DNA from: Novosphingobium sp.
GTDB taxonomy: Bacteria; Pseudomonadota; Alphaproteobacteria; Sphingomonadales; Sphingomonadaceae
Length of the DNA stretch: 64,000 nt
Direction: 5' to 3'
Assembly (NCBI GenBank): GCA_024236215.1
Contig: JACKKX010000001.1
Location: 124,001 to 188,000 of the forward strand
Under the pieces are notes generated by a model. The model saw nothing but the letters and a program-made list of their open reading frames with translations. It did not search any database and was not told the DNA's origin. The position numbers and the translations under genes are program-made. The first letter of the stretch is position 1. Every line of letters starts with the position of its first letter. Of this stretch, positions 18,138 to 27,710 are shown piece after piece.

Positions 18138-18553
18138 TCCTGCTCCACCAGGCCAGCTGCGTGGCGATCGGTGCGCGCGCACTGCTGATCGAAGGGGCGC
18201 CCGGCAGCGGGAAATCAAGCCTGGCCCTGGCGTTGATCGACCGGGGCGCGCGGCTGATCGGCGACGACGGCGTTCGGCTGGAGGCACGACAGGGTCGGCT
18301 GTTCGCCAGCCCTCCGCCGAATATCGCCGGACTGGTGGAAGTCCGCAATCTCGGCCTGATCGAAATGCCGACCGTGTCCGACATGGCGTTGGCGCTGGTG
18401 CTGCGCTTCGACCCCGAGGCACCGCGCTTCATCGACGCTGCCGAGCAAACCGAGCTGGGCGGCATCGCTTTGCCGCTGGTGCGGCTCTGGCCCGAAAGCC
18501 CGGTGCTGGCGATCAAGGCGGAACTGGCACTCGAGCGGTTCGGCCTGGCGTAA
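18134..18553 (+). CDS. hprK: HPr kinase/phosphorylase, short alphaproteobacterial form
   Basis: 139 residues; only the C-terminal kinase domain is present, as in other alphaproteobacteria, against about 310 in Firmicutes. The P-loop is GAPGSGKS (Gly21-Ser28), followed by ALIDRGARLIGDDGV, matching the HprK catalytic Asp region, and the signature segment LVEVRNLGLIEMP. It phosphorylates HPr on serine in response to ATP, phosphate and metabolites. GTG 18134 overlaps the chvG stop as GTGA. Its substrate HPr is encoded 1.5 kb downstream. Confidence 0.93.
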   Translation: MILLHQASCVAIGARALLIEGAPGSGKSSLALALIDRGARLIGDDGVRLEARQGRLFASPPPNIAGLVEVRNLGLIEMPTVSDMALALVLRFDPEAPRFIDAAEQTELGGIALPLVRLWPESPVLAIKAELALERFGLA

Positions 18554-18599
18554 CGCCCCTTTCCTTTCGGTTCGACTGCGCCCAAATAGTGCTCAGCCC

Positions 18600-19517
18600 A
18601 TGAATGCGCCTTCCGCCCCCACTTCCCAGCGTGTGCTGTTGGTCACCGGTCTGCTCGGCGCGGGCAAGACAACGGTGCTCAGGGTGCTTGAGGATCTGGG
18701 CTGGGAGACGATCGACAATTTCCCGATCCGTCTGCTCGACCGGCTGATCGACAGCGCCGATGCTCCGCCGCTCGAAGAGCGCGCGCCCCTGGCGATCGGG
18801 TTCGATTCGCGCACCCGCGGGTTCGACGCTGGCAAGGTGATCGAGCGGGTCAAGAAGCTGGTGGCGCGGCCCGACCTTGAGCTGACCACACTGTTCCTCG
18901 ATTGCGCGGGTGCCGAGCTGGAACGGCGCTACAACGAAACCCGCCGCCGCCACCCGCTGGCGCAGGACTTGCCCGCCGCTGCCGGCATCGCCGCCGAGCG
19001 CGAATTGATGGAGCCGCTCCGGCGCTGGGCAGACATGGTGATTTCCACCACCCAGTTCACCTCCAACGATCTGCAACAGGCGATCCGCGAGCGGTTCCTG
19101 CCCGGTGCGCCCCAGACCTTGACCGTCAGTATCACCAGTTTCGGGTTTGCCCGCGGCATGCCGCCGATCGCCGATCTGGTGTTCGACATGCGCTTTCTCG
19201 ACAATCCGCACTGGGACCCGGCGCTGCGCGAATTGACCGGGCGCGATGCGGCGGTGGGCGATCACGTGCGCAAGGACCCTGCCTTTGCCGAGGCCTTCGC
19301 CCGGATTCGCGATCTGATCCTGCTGTTGCTGCCGCGCTATCAGGTGCAGGGCAAGGCTTACGTAAACATCGCCTTCGGCTGCACCGGCGGGCGGCACCGC
19401 TCGGTCTTTACCGCCGAGGAAATCGCCCGCGAGCTGAGGCTTGCGGGCTATGCACCCAGCCTGCACCACCGCAATCTGCAATCGCGCGCGGCCGATCTGG
19501 TCGAAGGAAAGCATTGA
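18600..19517 (+). CDS. rapZ: RNase adapter / P-loop NTPase RapZ
   Basis: 305 residues. Walker A is GLLGAGKTT (Gly17 onward), then LGWETIDNFPIRLL with the Asp-Asn pair typical of the family, ELERRYNETRRRHPL, and the C-terminal effector domain ending IAFGCTGGRHRSV with HHRNL. In enterobacteria RapZ guides RNase E to a small RNA that controls GlmS; in alphaproteobacteria its target is not established. Its position between hprK and the EIIA gene is conserved in this class and suggests a link to phosphotransferase signalling. The hprK-rapZ gap of 46 bases has no obvious terminator. Confidence 0.95.
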   Translation: MNAPSAPTSQRVLLVTGLLGAGKTTVLRVLEDLGWETIDNFPIRLLDRLIDSADAPPLEERAPLAIGFDSRTRGFDAGKVIERVKKLVARPDLELTTLFLDCAGAELERRYNETRRRHPLAQDLPAAAGIAAERELMEPLRRWADMVISTTQFTSNDLQQAIRERFLPGAPQTLTVSITSFGFARGMPPIADLVFDMRFLDNPHWDPALRELTGRDAAVGDHVRKDPAFAEAFARIRDLILLLLPRYQVQGKAYVNIAFGCTGGRHRSVFTAEEIARELRLAGYAPSLHHRNLQSRAADLVEGKH

Positions 19518-19599
19518 CCGCGATGCGCAACCCCGGCATGCCCCGGCGCCACTTTCCGGACCGAATCGCCGGGTCGCAACCGTGGAGCGGAAATCCAGT

Positions 19600-20004
19600 A
19601 TGATCGGCATGATCCTGGTCACCCATGGCAAGCTCGCCGAGGAATTTGTCCATGCCATGGAGCATGTCGTCAGCCGTCAGGAAGCGGTCGCCACGGTGTG
19701 CATCGGCCCCAACGACGACATGGAAGCGCGCCGCCGCGAGATTGCCGAGGCGATCGCCGCGGTCGATGGCGGACAGGGCGCGATCATCCTGACCGACCTG
19801 TTCGGCGGCACGCCGTCTAACCTGGCGATCTCGCTGATGCAGGCGGGCAAGGTTGAGGTGATTGCCGGGATCAACCTGCCGATGCTGATCCGCCTGGCCA
19901 AGGCGCGCGGTTGCATGGATCTGTCCGCCGCCGCGGTTGCGGCGCGCGATGCCGGGCGCAATTACATCACGATCGCGTCCGAGTTCCTCGGGCAGGAAGC
20001 CTGA
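19600..20004 (+). CDS. PTS EIIA component, mannose/fructose family
   Basis: 134 residues with the EIIA-Man fold. The start MIGMILVTHGKLAEEF holds the phosphoacceptor His9, and DLFGGTPSNLA is the conserved Gly-rich loop. No sugar-specific EIIB or EIIC is encoded nearby, so it is likely regulatory rather than a transporter part, as for the incomplete PTS of other alphaproteobacteria. It is followed by ptsH, 20 bases away. ATG 19600 was chosen by alignment with the usual N-terminus of the family. Confidence 0.93.
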   Translation: MIGMILVTHGKLAEEFVHAMEHVVSRQEAVATVCIGPNDDMEARRREIAEAIAAVDGGQGAIILTDLFGGTPSNLAISLMQAGKVEVIAGINLPMLIRLAKARGCMDLSAAAVAARDAGRNYITIASEFLGQEA

Positions 20005-20024
20005 GCGGGCGCGCGGGGGAAAGC

Positions 20025-20303
20025 ATGGCTGAGGCAAAGGAAAGCGTCGAAATCGTCAACAACCGGGGCCTCCATGCCCGGGCCAGCGCCAAGTTCGTCA
20101 ATGCCGTCACCAAGCTGGGCGATGGCCTTTCGGTCAAGGTACGCAAGGACGATGCCGATGCGGAGGGCGCTTCGATCCTCGGGCTGATGATGCTTGGCGC
20201 GGCCAAGGGCGACACGATCGAAATCGTCGTTTCCGGCGAGGAGGCCGAGGTCGCGCTGACCAAGCTGGTCGGGCTGGTCAAGGACGGGTTCGGCGAGGAC
20301 TGA
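20025..20303 (+). CDS. ptsH: phosphocarrier protein HPr
   Basis: 92 residues. The phosphorylation site is His17 in NNRGLHARASAKFV, and the HprK target serine is Ser50 in EGASILGLMML. Both sites match the hprK and EIIA genes upstream. GGGGGAAAG is a strong ribosome binding site for ATG 20025. The partner enzyme I (PtsP) is not in the window. The set HprK-RapZ-EIIA-HPr is the alphaproteobacterial nitrogen-type PTS. Confidence 0.97.
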   Translation: MAEAKESVEIVNNRGLHARASAKFVNAVTKLGDGLSVKVRKDDADAEGASILGLMMLGAAKGDTIEIVVSGEEAEVALTKLVGLVKDGFGED

Positions 20304-20307
20304 GCGC

Positions 20308-21111
20308 TTGTCTCGCCGCCAGATCAGCGGATTTTCCAATCCCACCGTCAAATTCCTGCGTTCGCTGCGCGAGAAAAAGCACCGCAAGGCGGCAGGGAAA
20401 TTCCTTGCCGAGGGCCTGCGACTGCTGACCGACGCGCGCGAAAGCGGGCACCTGCCCGAGATACTGGTGATGGCCGAAGGGCGCGAGGCCCATCCGCTGC
20501 TGGCCGCACTCGAAGCCGAGGTGGTTCGCCGCGGCGGCGAGGTGATCGAGACCAGCGCCGAAATCCTCTCCAAGATCACAGGCAAGGACAATCCGCAGAC
20601 CGTCTGCGGCGTGTTTGCCGAATTCGACACCGGCCTGGCCGCGCTGGATCGCGGCGCAGCGAAGATCTGGCTGGTTGCCCAGGCGCTGCGCGATCCGGGT
20701 AACCTTGGCACCATGCTGCGCACCGGCGACGGCGTGGGCGCGGGCGGGCTGATCCTGATTGACGATTGCGCCGACCCTTTCTCGGCCGAGGCGGTGCGCG
20801 CCAGCATGGGCGCGGTCTTCACCCAGCAGATCGCCCAGGCACGGTGGGAGGAGTTCCTGCCCTGGCTGCGCTCCGGTCCGGGCCAGCTGGTGGCTGCCAG
20901 CCTGCGCGATGCCGTGCCCTATCGCGGCGCGCCCTATGCCGCGCCGTGCTTCATCCTGGTCGGCAACGAAAGCCGGGGCCTGCCCGAGGACTATGAAGCG
21001 GCCTGCGATCTGCGCGTGACCATGCCGATGAAGGGCCGCGCCGATAGCCTCAACGCGGCCGTTGCGGGCGCGGTGCTGGCCTACGAAGTGCTCGCTTCGC
21101 TGGACGGATAA
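20308..21111 (+). CDS. SpoU/TrmH-family RNA 2'-O-methyltransferase
   Basis: 267 residues. An N-terminal substrate-binding domain (KFLAEGLRLL at about 30-40) precedes the SPOUT knot: motif 1 QALRDPGNLGTMLRT, motif 2 FILVGNESRGLP, motif 3 MKGRADSLNAAVAGAVLAYE. It should methylate a ribose 2'-OH in rRNA or tRNA, but which position cannot be told. The start is TTG at 20308, four bases after ptsH; no ATG lies close enough. It may be translated through coupling with ptsH. Confidence 0.9.
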   Translation: MSRRQISGFSNPTVKFLRSLREKKHRKAAGKFLAEGLRLLTDARESGHLPEILVMAEGREAHPLLAALEAEVVRRGGEVIETSAEILSKITGKDNPQTVCGVFAEFDTGLAALDRGAAKIWLVAQALRDPGNLGTMLRTGDGVGAGGLILIDDCADPFSAEAVRASMGAVFTQQIAQARWEEFLPWLRSGPGQLVAASLRDAVPYRGAPYAAPCFILVGNESRGLPEDYEAACDLRVTMPMKGRADSLNAAVAGAVLAYEVLASLDG

Positions 21112-21154
21112 CCGTTCAGCGCAGGATCAGGCTGGCCGCGATATTGCCTGGGAC

Positions 21155-21544
21155 ATGAACCGTGCCCTCGCTTTGATGATCGCACTGCTTCTTTCGGCTT
21201 GCGCCACGGCCAAGGGTGCACAGCCTTCGCAGGCGCTGGGCGATTGGCAATTTGTGAGCATTGATGGGCATAAGCCGGTTTCGGGCAAGACGAGCCTGAC
21301 GATCGCGCCGGGCAGGATTGGCGCCAATGTCGGCTGCAACGGCCTGGGCGGCGATCTGCGGATCGAGGGTAACAGGCTGATGGCCGGCCCCCTGATCTCA
21401 ACCATGATGTATTGCGACGGGGTGATGGAGCAGGAACGCGCGGTGAGCGAGCTGCTGGCCGCAAATCCCGAATTCCGCTTCGAGAACGGCCGACTGCTGC
21501 TTTCGGGCGGCAAACACAGCGCCGAGCTGAAACCGGCTTCCTAA
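21155..21544 (+). CDS. META domain (HslJ-like) lipoprotein
   Basis: 129 residues. The N-terminus MNRALALMIALLLSACATA is a lipoprotein signal with lipobox LSAC, so Cys16 is the likely lipidated residue. The mature part is a META domain: LGDWQFVSIDGH, then ANVGCNGLGGDLRIEGNRL and STMMYCDGVMEQE. HslJ proteins are linked to heat shock and novobiocin resistance in E. coli, but their role is unclear. The stop overlaps the convergent rmuC stop by four bases. Confidence 0.88.
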   Translation: MNRALALMIALLLSACATAKGAQPSQALGDWQFVSIDGHKPVSGKTSLTIAPGRIGANVGCNGLGGDLRIEGNRLMAGPLISTMMYCDGVMEQERAVSELLAANPEFRFENGRLLLSGGKHSAELKPAS

Positions 21545-22881
21545 CCCTCGCCGTCATCCCCCAGCGGCAAGACCGGGAGTTCGCCCTCTCCGTGGCGCGG
21601 CGCAGCCTCAACGAGCGGAACCTCCTCGATCTCGCGCTTGCCGATGGCGATGCCCTTGTCGCGCAAGCGCCGACCCGAGGTCATCACGTTGCGTTCAAAG
21701 CTACCGACGAAATCGTTGTACTTGCGCACCGCCCGGTCCAGCCCCGCGCCCACCCCTTTGAGGTGCTCGCCCGCCGTGGCGATCCGGTCATAGATCTCGC
21801 TGCCCAGGCGCCCGATCTCGATCGCTTCCTGGGCCAGCTTGTCCTGCGACCAGACCATCGCCACGGTCCGCGCAATCGCCACCAGGTTGGTTGGCGTGGC
21901 CAACAGCACCCGGCGCTCGAAGGCGAAATCCCACAGCCCCGGATCCTGTTCGAGCGCGGCGGCGACGAAATGCTCGCCCGGCACGAACATTACTACATAG
22001 TCGGGTGCATTCTCGAACTGCGATTGATAGGACTTCGCGCCCAGTTGCTGCACATGATTGCGCATCGCCGCGGCATGGGCGGCAAGGTGGCGCTCGCGCG
22101 CCTCGTCGCCATCGGCAGCAAAGGCATCCTGGTAGGCGTTGAGCGAGACCTTGGCGTCGATAATCAGGCTCTTCTGCCCCGGGATGCGCACCACCGCGTC
22201 GGGGCGCAGCCGCCCCTCCTCGGTCTCGATCGAATGTTCGGTGACGAAGTCGGTGTGCTCGGCGAGGCCGCATTGTTCGAGCAGGTTCTTGAGCTGCTGT
22301 TCGCCCCAGCGCCCTCGCGCCTTGGGGGCGTTGCGCAAGCTGTTGCCAAGTCGCGCCGCCTCCTCGCGCACTCTTTCCTGACCCGCGCGCAACTGCTCGA
22401 TCTGCCCGTATAGGTGGCTGAAGGCATCGCTGCGCTGCTTCTCCAGCCCCTGAACCTGCTCCTCATAGGTCTTCAGCCGCTGATCGACCGGGGCAAGCAG
22501 GGCCTTGAGTCGCTCGGCGCTTTTTTCCTCGGAATGGGCAAAACGCTGCTGCGCCTGGGCCATGAATTGTTCCTGCGCCTGAGCAAGCACCCTGGCCCCG
22601 GCGACCTCGAACTCTTTCCTGAGGCTGTCCTGCGCGGCGATCAGCGCCGCCTTCTGCTCCTCGAAATGGGCTGCATTGGCCTTGAGCGTGGCAAGCTCGA
22701 TCGAGGCTTCGCCCAGCTCCCTGGCGGCGCGGCGAAAGCGCTCCTCAAGCTCCTTGCCCTCCGCCTCGGCGTCGGCCAGCCGCTCACGCAGCACCGCCGC
22801 CGGCCGCGATCCCGCAAACCAGCCGAGCGCGCCCCCGGCAAGCACGGCCAGCAGCAGGAAGATCGGCAGGAAATTGTCCAT
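21541..22881 (-). CDS. rmuC: DNA recombination protein RmuC
   Basis: 446 residues. A short N-terminal membrane segment (about residues 5-22) is followed by a long coiled coil (roughly 30-190) and the RmuC nuclease-like domain containing [18 protein letters not shown] (a restriction-endonuclease-like core) and [18 protein letters not shown]. RmuC limits recombination at inverted repeats in E. coli. The start ATG 22881 is supported by the membrane segment directly after it. It is divergent from fhs. Confidence 0.93.
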   Translation of the reverse strand: MDNFLPIFLLLAVLAGGALGWFAGSRPAAVLRERLADAEAEGKELEERFRRAARELGEASIELATLKANAAHFEEQKAALIAAQDSLRKEFEVAGARVLAQAQEQFMAQAQQRFAHSEEKSAERLKALLAPVDQRLKTYEEQVQGLEKQRSDAFSHLYGQIEQLRAGQERVREEAARLGNSLRNAPKARGRWGEQQLKNLLEQCGLAEHTDFVTEHSIETEEGRLRPDAVVRIPGQKSLIIDAKVSLNAYQDAFAADGDEARERHLAAHAAAMRNHVQQLGAKSYQSQFENAPDYVVMFVPGEHFVAAALEQDPGLWDFAFERRVLLATPTNLVAIARTVAMVWSQDKLAQEAIEIGRLGSEIYDRIATAGEHLKGVGAGLDRAVRKYNDFVGSFERNVMTSGRRLRDKGIAIGKREIEEVPLVEAAPRHGEGELPVLPLGDDGEG

Positions 22882-23016
22882 CGGGGCTCCGCATGTCCAG
22901 AACGAAGCAAGAACTTAGCCCGGCACTTGACGCGGCACAAGTGCGCAACCATTGCTTCCCACAGAAACGGGCGGGGCGGCTGGTCCGCGCCGCCACCCGA
23001 ATGCTTGCGAGGAACC

Positions 23017-24681
23017 GTGCCCACCGACATCGAAATCGCGCGCGCCGCCACCTTGGCGCCCATCGCCGAGGTGGCCGCCGCCGCCGGAATTCCCGAAGCG
23101 GCACTGGTTCCCTATGGCCGCTTCAAGGCCAAGATCGACCTGAGTCGCCTTCCCGCCGCGATACGGCAGGGCAAGCTGATCCTGGTCACCGCGATCAATC
23201 CCACCCCAGCGGGTGAAGGCAAGACCACCACCTCGGTCGGTCTGGCCGATGCGCTGCACCGGATCGGCAAGAAGGCGATGCTGTGCCTGCGCGAACCCAG
23301 CTTGGGGCCATGCTTCGGGGTCAAGGGCGGGGGCGCGGGCGGCGGGCACTCGCAGGTCATGCCGATGGACGAGATCAACCTGCACTTCACCGGCGATTTC
23401 CACGCGATCACCGCCGCGCACAACCTGCTGAGCGCGATGATCGACAACCATATCTACTGGGGCAACGCGCTGGAAATCGACCTGCGGCGGGTGACCTGGC
23501 GGCGGGTGGTCGACATGAACGATCGCGCGCTGCGCCAGATCGTCGGCCCGCTGGGCGGGGTCTCCAATGGTTTCCCGCGCGAGACCGGGTTCGACATCAC
23601 CGTTGCCTCGGAAATAATGGCGATCCTGTGCCTCGCAGCCGATATCCGGGATCTGGAGCGGCGGCTTGGCGACATCATCGTCGGCTATCGCCGCGACAAG
23701 AGCGCGGTTTTCTGCCGCGATATCAAGGCCGACCGGGCGATGACCGTGCTGCTCAAGGATGCAGTGCTGCCCAATCTGGTCCAGACGCTCGAGAACCGCC
23801 CCGCGATCCTGCACGGCGGGCCCTTCGCCAACATCGCCCACGGCTGCAACTCCGCAATTGCCACCCGCACCGCGCTGGGGCTGGCCGATTACGTGGTGAC
23901 CGAGGCTGGTTTCGGTGCCGATCTTGGCGCCGAAAAGTTCATGGACGTAAAGTGCCGCATTGCCGGGCTCAAGCCCGATGCGGTGGTGGTGGTCGCCACG
24001 GTCCGCGCGCTCAAGATGCACGGCGGGGTGGCGAAAAAGGACCTCGCTCTGCCCAATGCGCAAGCGGTGCGCGACGGCGCGGTGAACCTGCGGCGCCACA
24101 TCGAGAACCTGCGCAAATTCGGCCTGACCCCAACCGTGGCGATCAACCACTTCCACCTCGACAGCGACGAGGAGCTGACCGCGGTCAAGCAGGCGGCCGA
24201 AAGCTGCGGCGCCGAAGCGGTCATCTGCCGCCACTGGGCCGAGGGCGGCGCCGGGGCCGAGGAACTGGCCCGGATCGTGGCAGCACGGGCCGATGCCGGG
24301 GCGCCGGGCTATGCCCCGCTCTATGGCGATGATCTGCCGCTGGCCGACAAGATCGTCACCGTCGCGCGCGAGATTTACCGTGCCGGAGAGGTGCACATTC
24401 CATCGGCGGTGCGCAGCCAGCTCAAGGCCTGGGAAGAGATGGGCTATGGCCACTTCCCGGTCTGCATGGCCAAGACCCAGTATTCCTTCGCGACCGATCC
24501 GGCCCGGATCGGCGCGCCCGACGATCACGTGGTCGAAGTGCGCGAAGTGCGGCTGTCGGCCGGTGCCGGCTTCGTGGTGGCGATCTGCGGCGATATCATG
24601 ACCATGCCCGGCCTGCCCAAGGTGCCGAGCGCGGAAGGAATCTACCTCGACGAAAGCGGCGAGATCGAAGGGCTGTTCTGA
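23017..24681 (+). CDS. fhs: formate--tetrahydrofolate ligase
   Basis: 554-residue cytoplasmic enzyme joining formate and THF with ATP to give 10-formyl-THF, the donor used by purine synthesis and by Fmt encoded 1.3 kb downstream. P-loop [11 protein letters not shown], the [16 protein letters not shown] substrate loop, [16 protein letters not shown], and [10 protein letters not shown] are all present, and length is normal. GTG 23017 follows GCGAGGA with good spacing and gives the family's usual N-terminus; no nearby ATG fits. A convergent hairpin follows the stop. Confidence 0.96.
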   Translation: MPTDIEIARAATLAPIAEVAAAAGIPEAALVPYGRFKAKIDLSRLPAAIRQGKLILVTAINPTPAGEGKTTTSVGLADALHRIGKKAMLCLREPSLGPCFGVKGGGAGGGHSQVMPMDEINLHFTGDFHAITAAHNLLSAMIDNHIYWGNALEIDLRRVTWRRVVDMNDRALRQIVGPLGGVSNGFPRETGFDITVASEIMAILCLAADIRDLERRLGDIIVGYRRDKSAVFCRDIKADRAMTVLLKDAVLPNLVQTLENRPAILHGGPFANIAHGCNSAIATRTALGLADYVVTEAGFGADLGAEKFMDVKCRIAGLKPDAVVVVATVRALKMHGGVAKKDLALPNAQAVRDGAVNLRRHIENLRKFGLTPTVAINHFHLDSDEELTAVKQAAESCGAEAVICRHWAEGGAGAEELARIVAARADAGAPGYAPLYGDDLPLADKIVTVAREIYRAGEVHIPSAVRSQLKAWEEMGYGHFPVCMAKTQYSFATDPARIGAPDDHVVEVREVRLSAGAGFVVAICGDIMTMPGLPKVPSAEGIYLDESGEIEGLF

Positions 24682-24687
24682 ACCCAA

Positions 24688-24710
24688 TTCCTCCCCGGAT
24701 CGGGGAGGAA
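24688..24710. terminator. bidirectional hairpin between fhs and def
   Basis: A perfect 10-bp stem TTCCTCCCCG / CGGGGAGGAA with a 3-base loop lies between the two convergent stops. No T-run flanks it, so it may terminate weakly in either direction. Confidence 0.6.
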
Positions 24711-24712
24711 AC

Positions 24713-25279
24713 TCAGGCCGCCTTGCGCAGCTTGTCCAGCTTCTTGAGCGCCATCTGCCGCTTGAGACGCGAGAGATGGTCGATGAACAGGATCCCCTCA
24801 AGGTGATCCATCTCGTGCTGGAGGCAGGTTGCCATCAGCCCTTCCATCGCTTCCTCGTGGACCTTGCCATCGAGATCCTGCCAGCGCGCGCGGATCCGCG
24901 CCGGACGCTCCACCTCGGCATATATTTCGGGCACCGAAAGGCAGCCCTCGGAGTAAACCGAATGATCGTCGGACGGATCGAGTATCTCGGGGTTGATGAA
25001 CACCCGGGGTTCCCGCTTCGTCGGTTGATGGTGGTGATGGTGGCCATCGTGGTTGCAGGGCACCGGCTCGGCATCCTCGTCCTCGGGCTGTAGGTCGATC
25101 ACCAGCACCCGCAGCGGCACCCCCACCTGAATCGCGGCGAGGCCAATGCCGGGTGCCTCGTACATCGTCTCGAACATATCCTCGACCAGCGCCCTGAGTT
25201 CGGCATCGAACGCAGTGACGGGGGCCGAGACCTGCTTGAGGACCGGATCGGGAACTTCAAGGATTTCGCGAATAGCCAT
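24713..25279 (-). CDS. def: peptide deformylase with His-rich insertion
   Basis: 188-residue metalloenzyme that removes the N-formyl group from new proteins. The three motifs are complete: GIGLAAIQ (44-51), EGCLS (111-115) and the metal-binding HEMDH (155-159). Between motifs 1 and 2 an acidic loop (QPEDEDAEP) leads into [10 protein letters not shown] (His77, His80-84), longer than in E. coli Def (169 aa). The insertion could bind metal or be a surface loop. The upstream gene on this strand is recR; fmt and truA are encoded divergently nearby, as is usual for def neighbourhoods. ATG 25279 gives the usual [15 protein letters not shown]-terminus. Confidence 0.95.
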   Translation of the reverse strand: MAIREILEVPDPVLKQVSAPVTAFDAELRALVEDMFETMYEAPGIGLAAIQVGVPLRVLVIDLQPEDEDAEPVPCNHDGHHHHHQPTKREPRVFINPEILDPSDDHSVYSEGCLSVPEIYAEVERPARIRARWQDLDGKVHEEAMEGLMATCLQHEMDHLEGILFIDHLSRLKRQMALKKLDKLRKAA

Positions 25280-25310
25280 TGGGCGCAGATAGTGGGCTTG
25301 CGCGCGATTC

Positions 25311-25907
25311 TCAACCCACCGGGCGCCGGGCGCGCAAGGCCTGGGCCAGGGTGCCCTCGTCAAGGTAGTCGAGCTCTCCCCCCACCGGCAGGCCGTGGGC
25401 GAGCTGGGTAATGCGCACGGGATAGGATTCCAGCCGCTCGGCGATGTAATGCGCGGTGGTCTGCCCTTCCAGCGTGGCGTTCATCGCCAGGACCACCTCG
25501 TCGATCCCGCCCTGACTGACGCGTTCGATCAGCGCGCCGATGGTCAGATCCTCGGGCCGCACCCCTTCGAGCGCCGAAAGCCGCCCGCCCAGCACGTGGT
25601 ATTTCCCGGCGAACAGCCGCGCGCGATCGAGCGCCCACAGATCGGCCACGTCCTCCACCACGCACAGTGCACGCGGATCGCGGCGCGGATCGGCGCAGAT
25701 GCCGCAAGGGTCAGAAGTATCGACATTGCCGCAGGTGGCGCATTCGATCAGGCCCTCGCGCACCGCGCCCAGCGCATCAAGCAGCTGGACCAGTGACGTC
25801 TCGCGCCGCTTTATCAGCCACAGCACCGCGCGCCGCGCCGAACGCGGGCCAAGGCCGGGCAGCCGCGAAAGGGCGGTGGTGAGTGCTTCAATTTCAACCG
25901 AGGCCAT
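25311..25907 (-). CDS. recR: recombination mediator RecR
   Basis: 198 residues, normal length. HhH region [15 protein letters not shown], the Cys4 zinc finger C-x2-C-x(n)-C-x2-C (CATCGN and PCGIC), and a Toprim domain beginning [14 protein letters not shown], with the conserved E and DxD-like acidic residues. RecR with RecO loads RecA at gaps. It begins 98 bases upstream of the first possible fmt start, and the spacer is almost wholly filled by an inverted repeat. def follows 31 bases downstream and may be co-transcribed. Confidence 0.96.
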   Translation of the reverse strand: MASVEIEALTTALSRLPGLGPRSARRAVLWLIKRRETSLVQLLDALGAVREGLIECATCGNVDTSDPCGICADPRRDPRALCVVEDVADLWALDRARLFAGKYHVLGGRLSALEGVRPEDLTIGALIERVSQGGIDEVVLAMNATLEGQTTAHYIAERLESYPVRITQLAHGLPVGGELDYLDEGTLAQALRARRPVG

Positions 25908-25920
25908 GCCGCACTCCTAA

Positions 25921-26009
25921 CCATTCGGGCTGAGCTTGTCGAAGCCCCGTCCTTTTCTTTTCCGCCGCCCAAAGTAAGGACGGTCCCTCGACAAGCTCAG
26001 GACGAATGG
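25921..26009. repeat. dispersed palindromic repeat (CTGAGCTTGTCGA family)
   Basis: Left arm 25921-25944 and right arm 25986-26009 are near-complementary, with a second nested complementary pair (CCGTCCTT at 25947 and AAGGACGG at 25976). The core CTGAGCTTGTCGA is a dispersed repeat I know to be abundant in sphingomonads and some other Proteobacteria. It forms a ~89-base hairpin that occupies nearly the entire recR-fmt spacer and overlaps the first ATG of fmt. Confidence 0.75.
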
Positions 26010-26017
26010 GTGTTGGT

Positions 26018-26926
26018 GTGAAGATCATTTTCATGGGAACCCCCGATTTTGCCGTCCCGGCGCTGAAGGCGCTGGTCGCGGCGGGGCATGAGGTGGTTGC
26101 CGCCTATACCCAGCCCCCTCGCCCCGGTGGGCGGCGCGGCAAGGAATTGACCTCAACCCCGGTTCACCGCGCGGCCGAGGAGCTGGGCATCCCGGTGCGC
26201 CATCCGTCATCGCTCAAGGGCGCGGAGGAACAGGCCGCGTTTACCGCACTGAATGCCGATCTGGCCGTGGTCGCAGCCTATGGCCTGATTTTGCCACAAG
26301 CGGTGCTCGACGCGCCAAGCCATGGCTGCCTCAACATCCATGCCAGCCTGCTTCCGCGCTGGCGCGGCGCCGCGCCGATCCAGCGCGCGATCCTGGCGGG
26401 TGACGAAGAAGCAGGCGCCACCATCATGCAGATGGAAGCGGGTCTCGATACCGGGCCGATGCTGGCCCTGGCCCGGACCCCGATCGACGGCAAGACGGCC
26501 GGCGAACTGATCGAGGAACTGGCCGAACTGGGCGCGAACCTGATGGTCGAGGTGCTGGCCAACCTGCCTGCCCACGCTTCGGAGCCTCAGCCAACAGAGG
26601 GGGTGACCTATGCCCGCAAGATCGACAAGGCCGAGGCGCGGATCGATTGGAGCCAAGGAGCGGAGGCAATTGAACGACAAATCCGTGCGTTCGCTCCGAC
26701 GCCGGGGGCATGGTTTGAATTGGAGGGCGAGCGGTGCAAGGTTCTGGCGGCCGATCTGGTCGATGGATCGGGCCTGCCCGGAACGGTGCTTGACGTCCGT
26801 CTGACCATCGCTTGCGGAACCGGCGCATTGCGCCCTGTGCGGGTGCAGCGCGCCGGCAAACCGGCGATGGCGGCGGAAGACCTGCTGCGCGGCTGGGCGA
26901 TAGCGCCGGGAGCGCGCCTTACTTGA
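26018..26926 (+). CDS. fmt: methionyl-tRNA formyltransferase
   Basis: 302 residues from GTG 26018. It transfers the formyl group from 10-formyl-THF to initiator Met-t[21 protein letters not shown] is the family's N-terminus; [18 protein letters not shown] holds the active-site Asn/His region, and [17 protein letters not shown] follows. The C-terminal tRNA-binding domain is complete. GTG 26018 places the start where the family normally starts; an ATG at 26006, inside the repeat, is the alternative and adds four residues. Its stop overlaps the truA start. Confidence 0.95.
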   Translation: MKIIFMGTPDFAVPALKALVAAGHEVVAAYTQPPRPGGRRGKELTSTPVHRAAEELGIPVRHPSSLKGAEEQAAFTALNADLAVVAAYGLILPQAVLDAPSHGCLNIHASLLPRWRGAAPIQRAILAGDEEAGATIMQMEAGLDTGPMLALARTPIDGKTAGELIEELAELGANLMVEVLANLPAHASEPQPTEGVTYARKIDKAEARIDWSQGAEAIERQIRAFAPTPGAWFELEGERCKVLAADLVDGSGLPGTVLDVRLTIACGTGALRPVRVQRAGKPAMAAEDLLRGWAIAPGARLT

Positions 26927-27669
26927 CCCGTTTTGCCCTCACCCTCGAATTCGACGGCACGCCGTTCATGGGGTTGCAGCGTCAGGCCCATGGACCATCG
27001 GTGCAGCAGGCGGTCGAGGAAGCGGTACATGCGATCACCGGCGAGACTGTCACCCTCCACGCCGCCGGGCGGACCGATGCCGGGGTCCACGCGCTGGGGA
27101 TGCGGGTTCATATCGACGTGGCGAAGGTGATCGATGCCTTCCGGCTGATGGAAGCGCTCAATTTCCACCTGCGGCCCGATCCGATCGCGGTGCTGGCCTG
27201 CGAGGCGAAGGCGGACGACTGGCACGCGCGGTTTTCCTGCATTGGCCGCGAATATCTCTACCGCATCGCCAACCGGCGCGCGCCGCTGACGCTCGATGCG
27301 AACAGGATGTGGCAGGTGCCCCAGCCGCTCGATGCCCAAGCGATGCACCGCGCGGCGCAGACGCTGGTCGGACGGCACGATTTCACCACCTTCCGTTCGG
27401 TCCATTGCCAGGCACAAAGCCCGGAAAAGACCCTTGACCTGCTCAGCGTCGAACGCGTCGGCGAAGAGGTACGCATTCGCGCGGCGGCGCGCAGCTTCCT
27501 CCACCATCAGGTTCGCTCGATGGTCGGCTGCCTGGCGCTGGTCGGCATGGGCCGCTGGCGCGAGGAGCAGGTGGACGAGGCACTGGCCGCGCGCGACCGC
27601 CAGGCGCTGGGCCTCAACGCCCCCAGCGATGGGCTCTATTTCGTCAGGGCGCTTTACCCCGGCGAATGA
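26923..27669 (+). CDS. truA: tRNA pseudouridine(38-40) synthase
   Basis: 248 residues from TTG 26923, overlapping the fmt stop (TTGA). It isomerises uridines 38-40 of tRNAs. The catalytic Asp is in [14 protein letters not shown]; the N-terminus [21 protein letters not shown] is the family start, and [10 protein letters not shown] and [13 protein letters not shown] are conserved. No ATG lies near this start, so TTG is well supported. Confidence 0.95.
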   Translation: MTRFALTLEFDGTPFMGLQRQAHGPSVQQAVEEAVHAITGETVTLHAAGRTDAGVHALGMRVHIDVAKVIDAFRLMEALNFHLRPDPIAVLACEAKADDWHARFSCIGREYLYRIANRRAPLTLDANRMWQVPQPLDAQAMHRAAQTLVGRHDFTTFRSVHCQAQSPEKTLDLLSVERVGEEVRIRAAARSFLHHQVRSMVGCLALVGMGRWREEQVDEALAARDRQALGLNAPSDGLYFVRALYPGE

Positions 27670-27710
27670 CGCACTAGGTTGCATTCCGAAACAGAATCGG
27701 GAGATCAACC

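Noticed and set aside
24713-25279. His-rich loop in def as an engineered His tag
   Set aside because: It is internal, between motifs 1 and 2, with mixed His codons and a natural acidic context.
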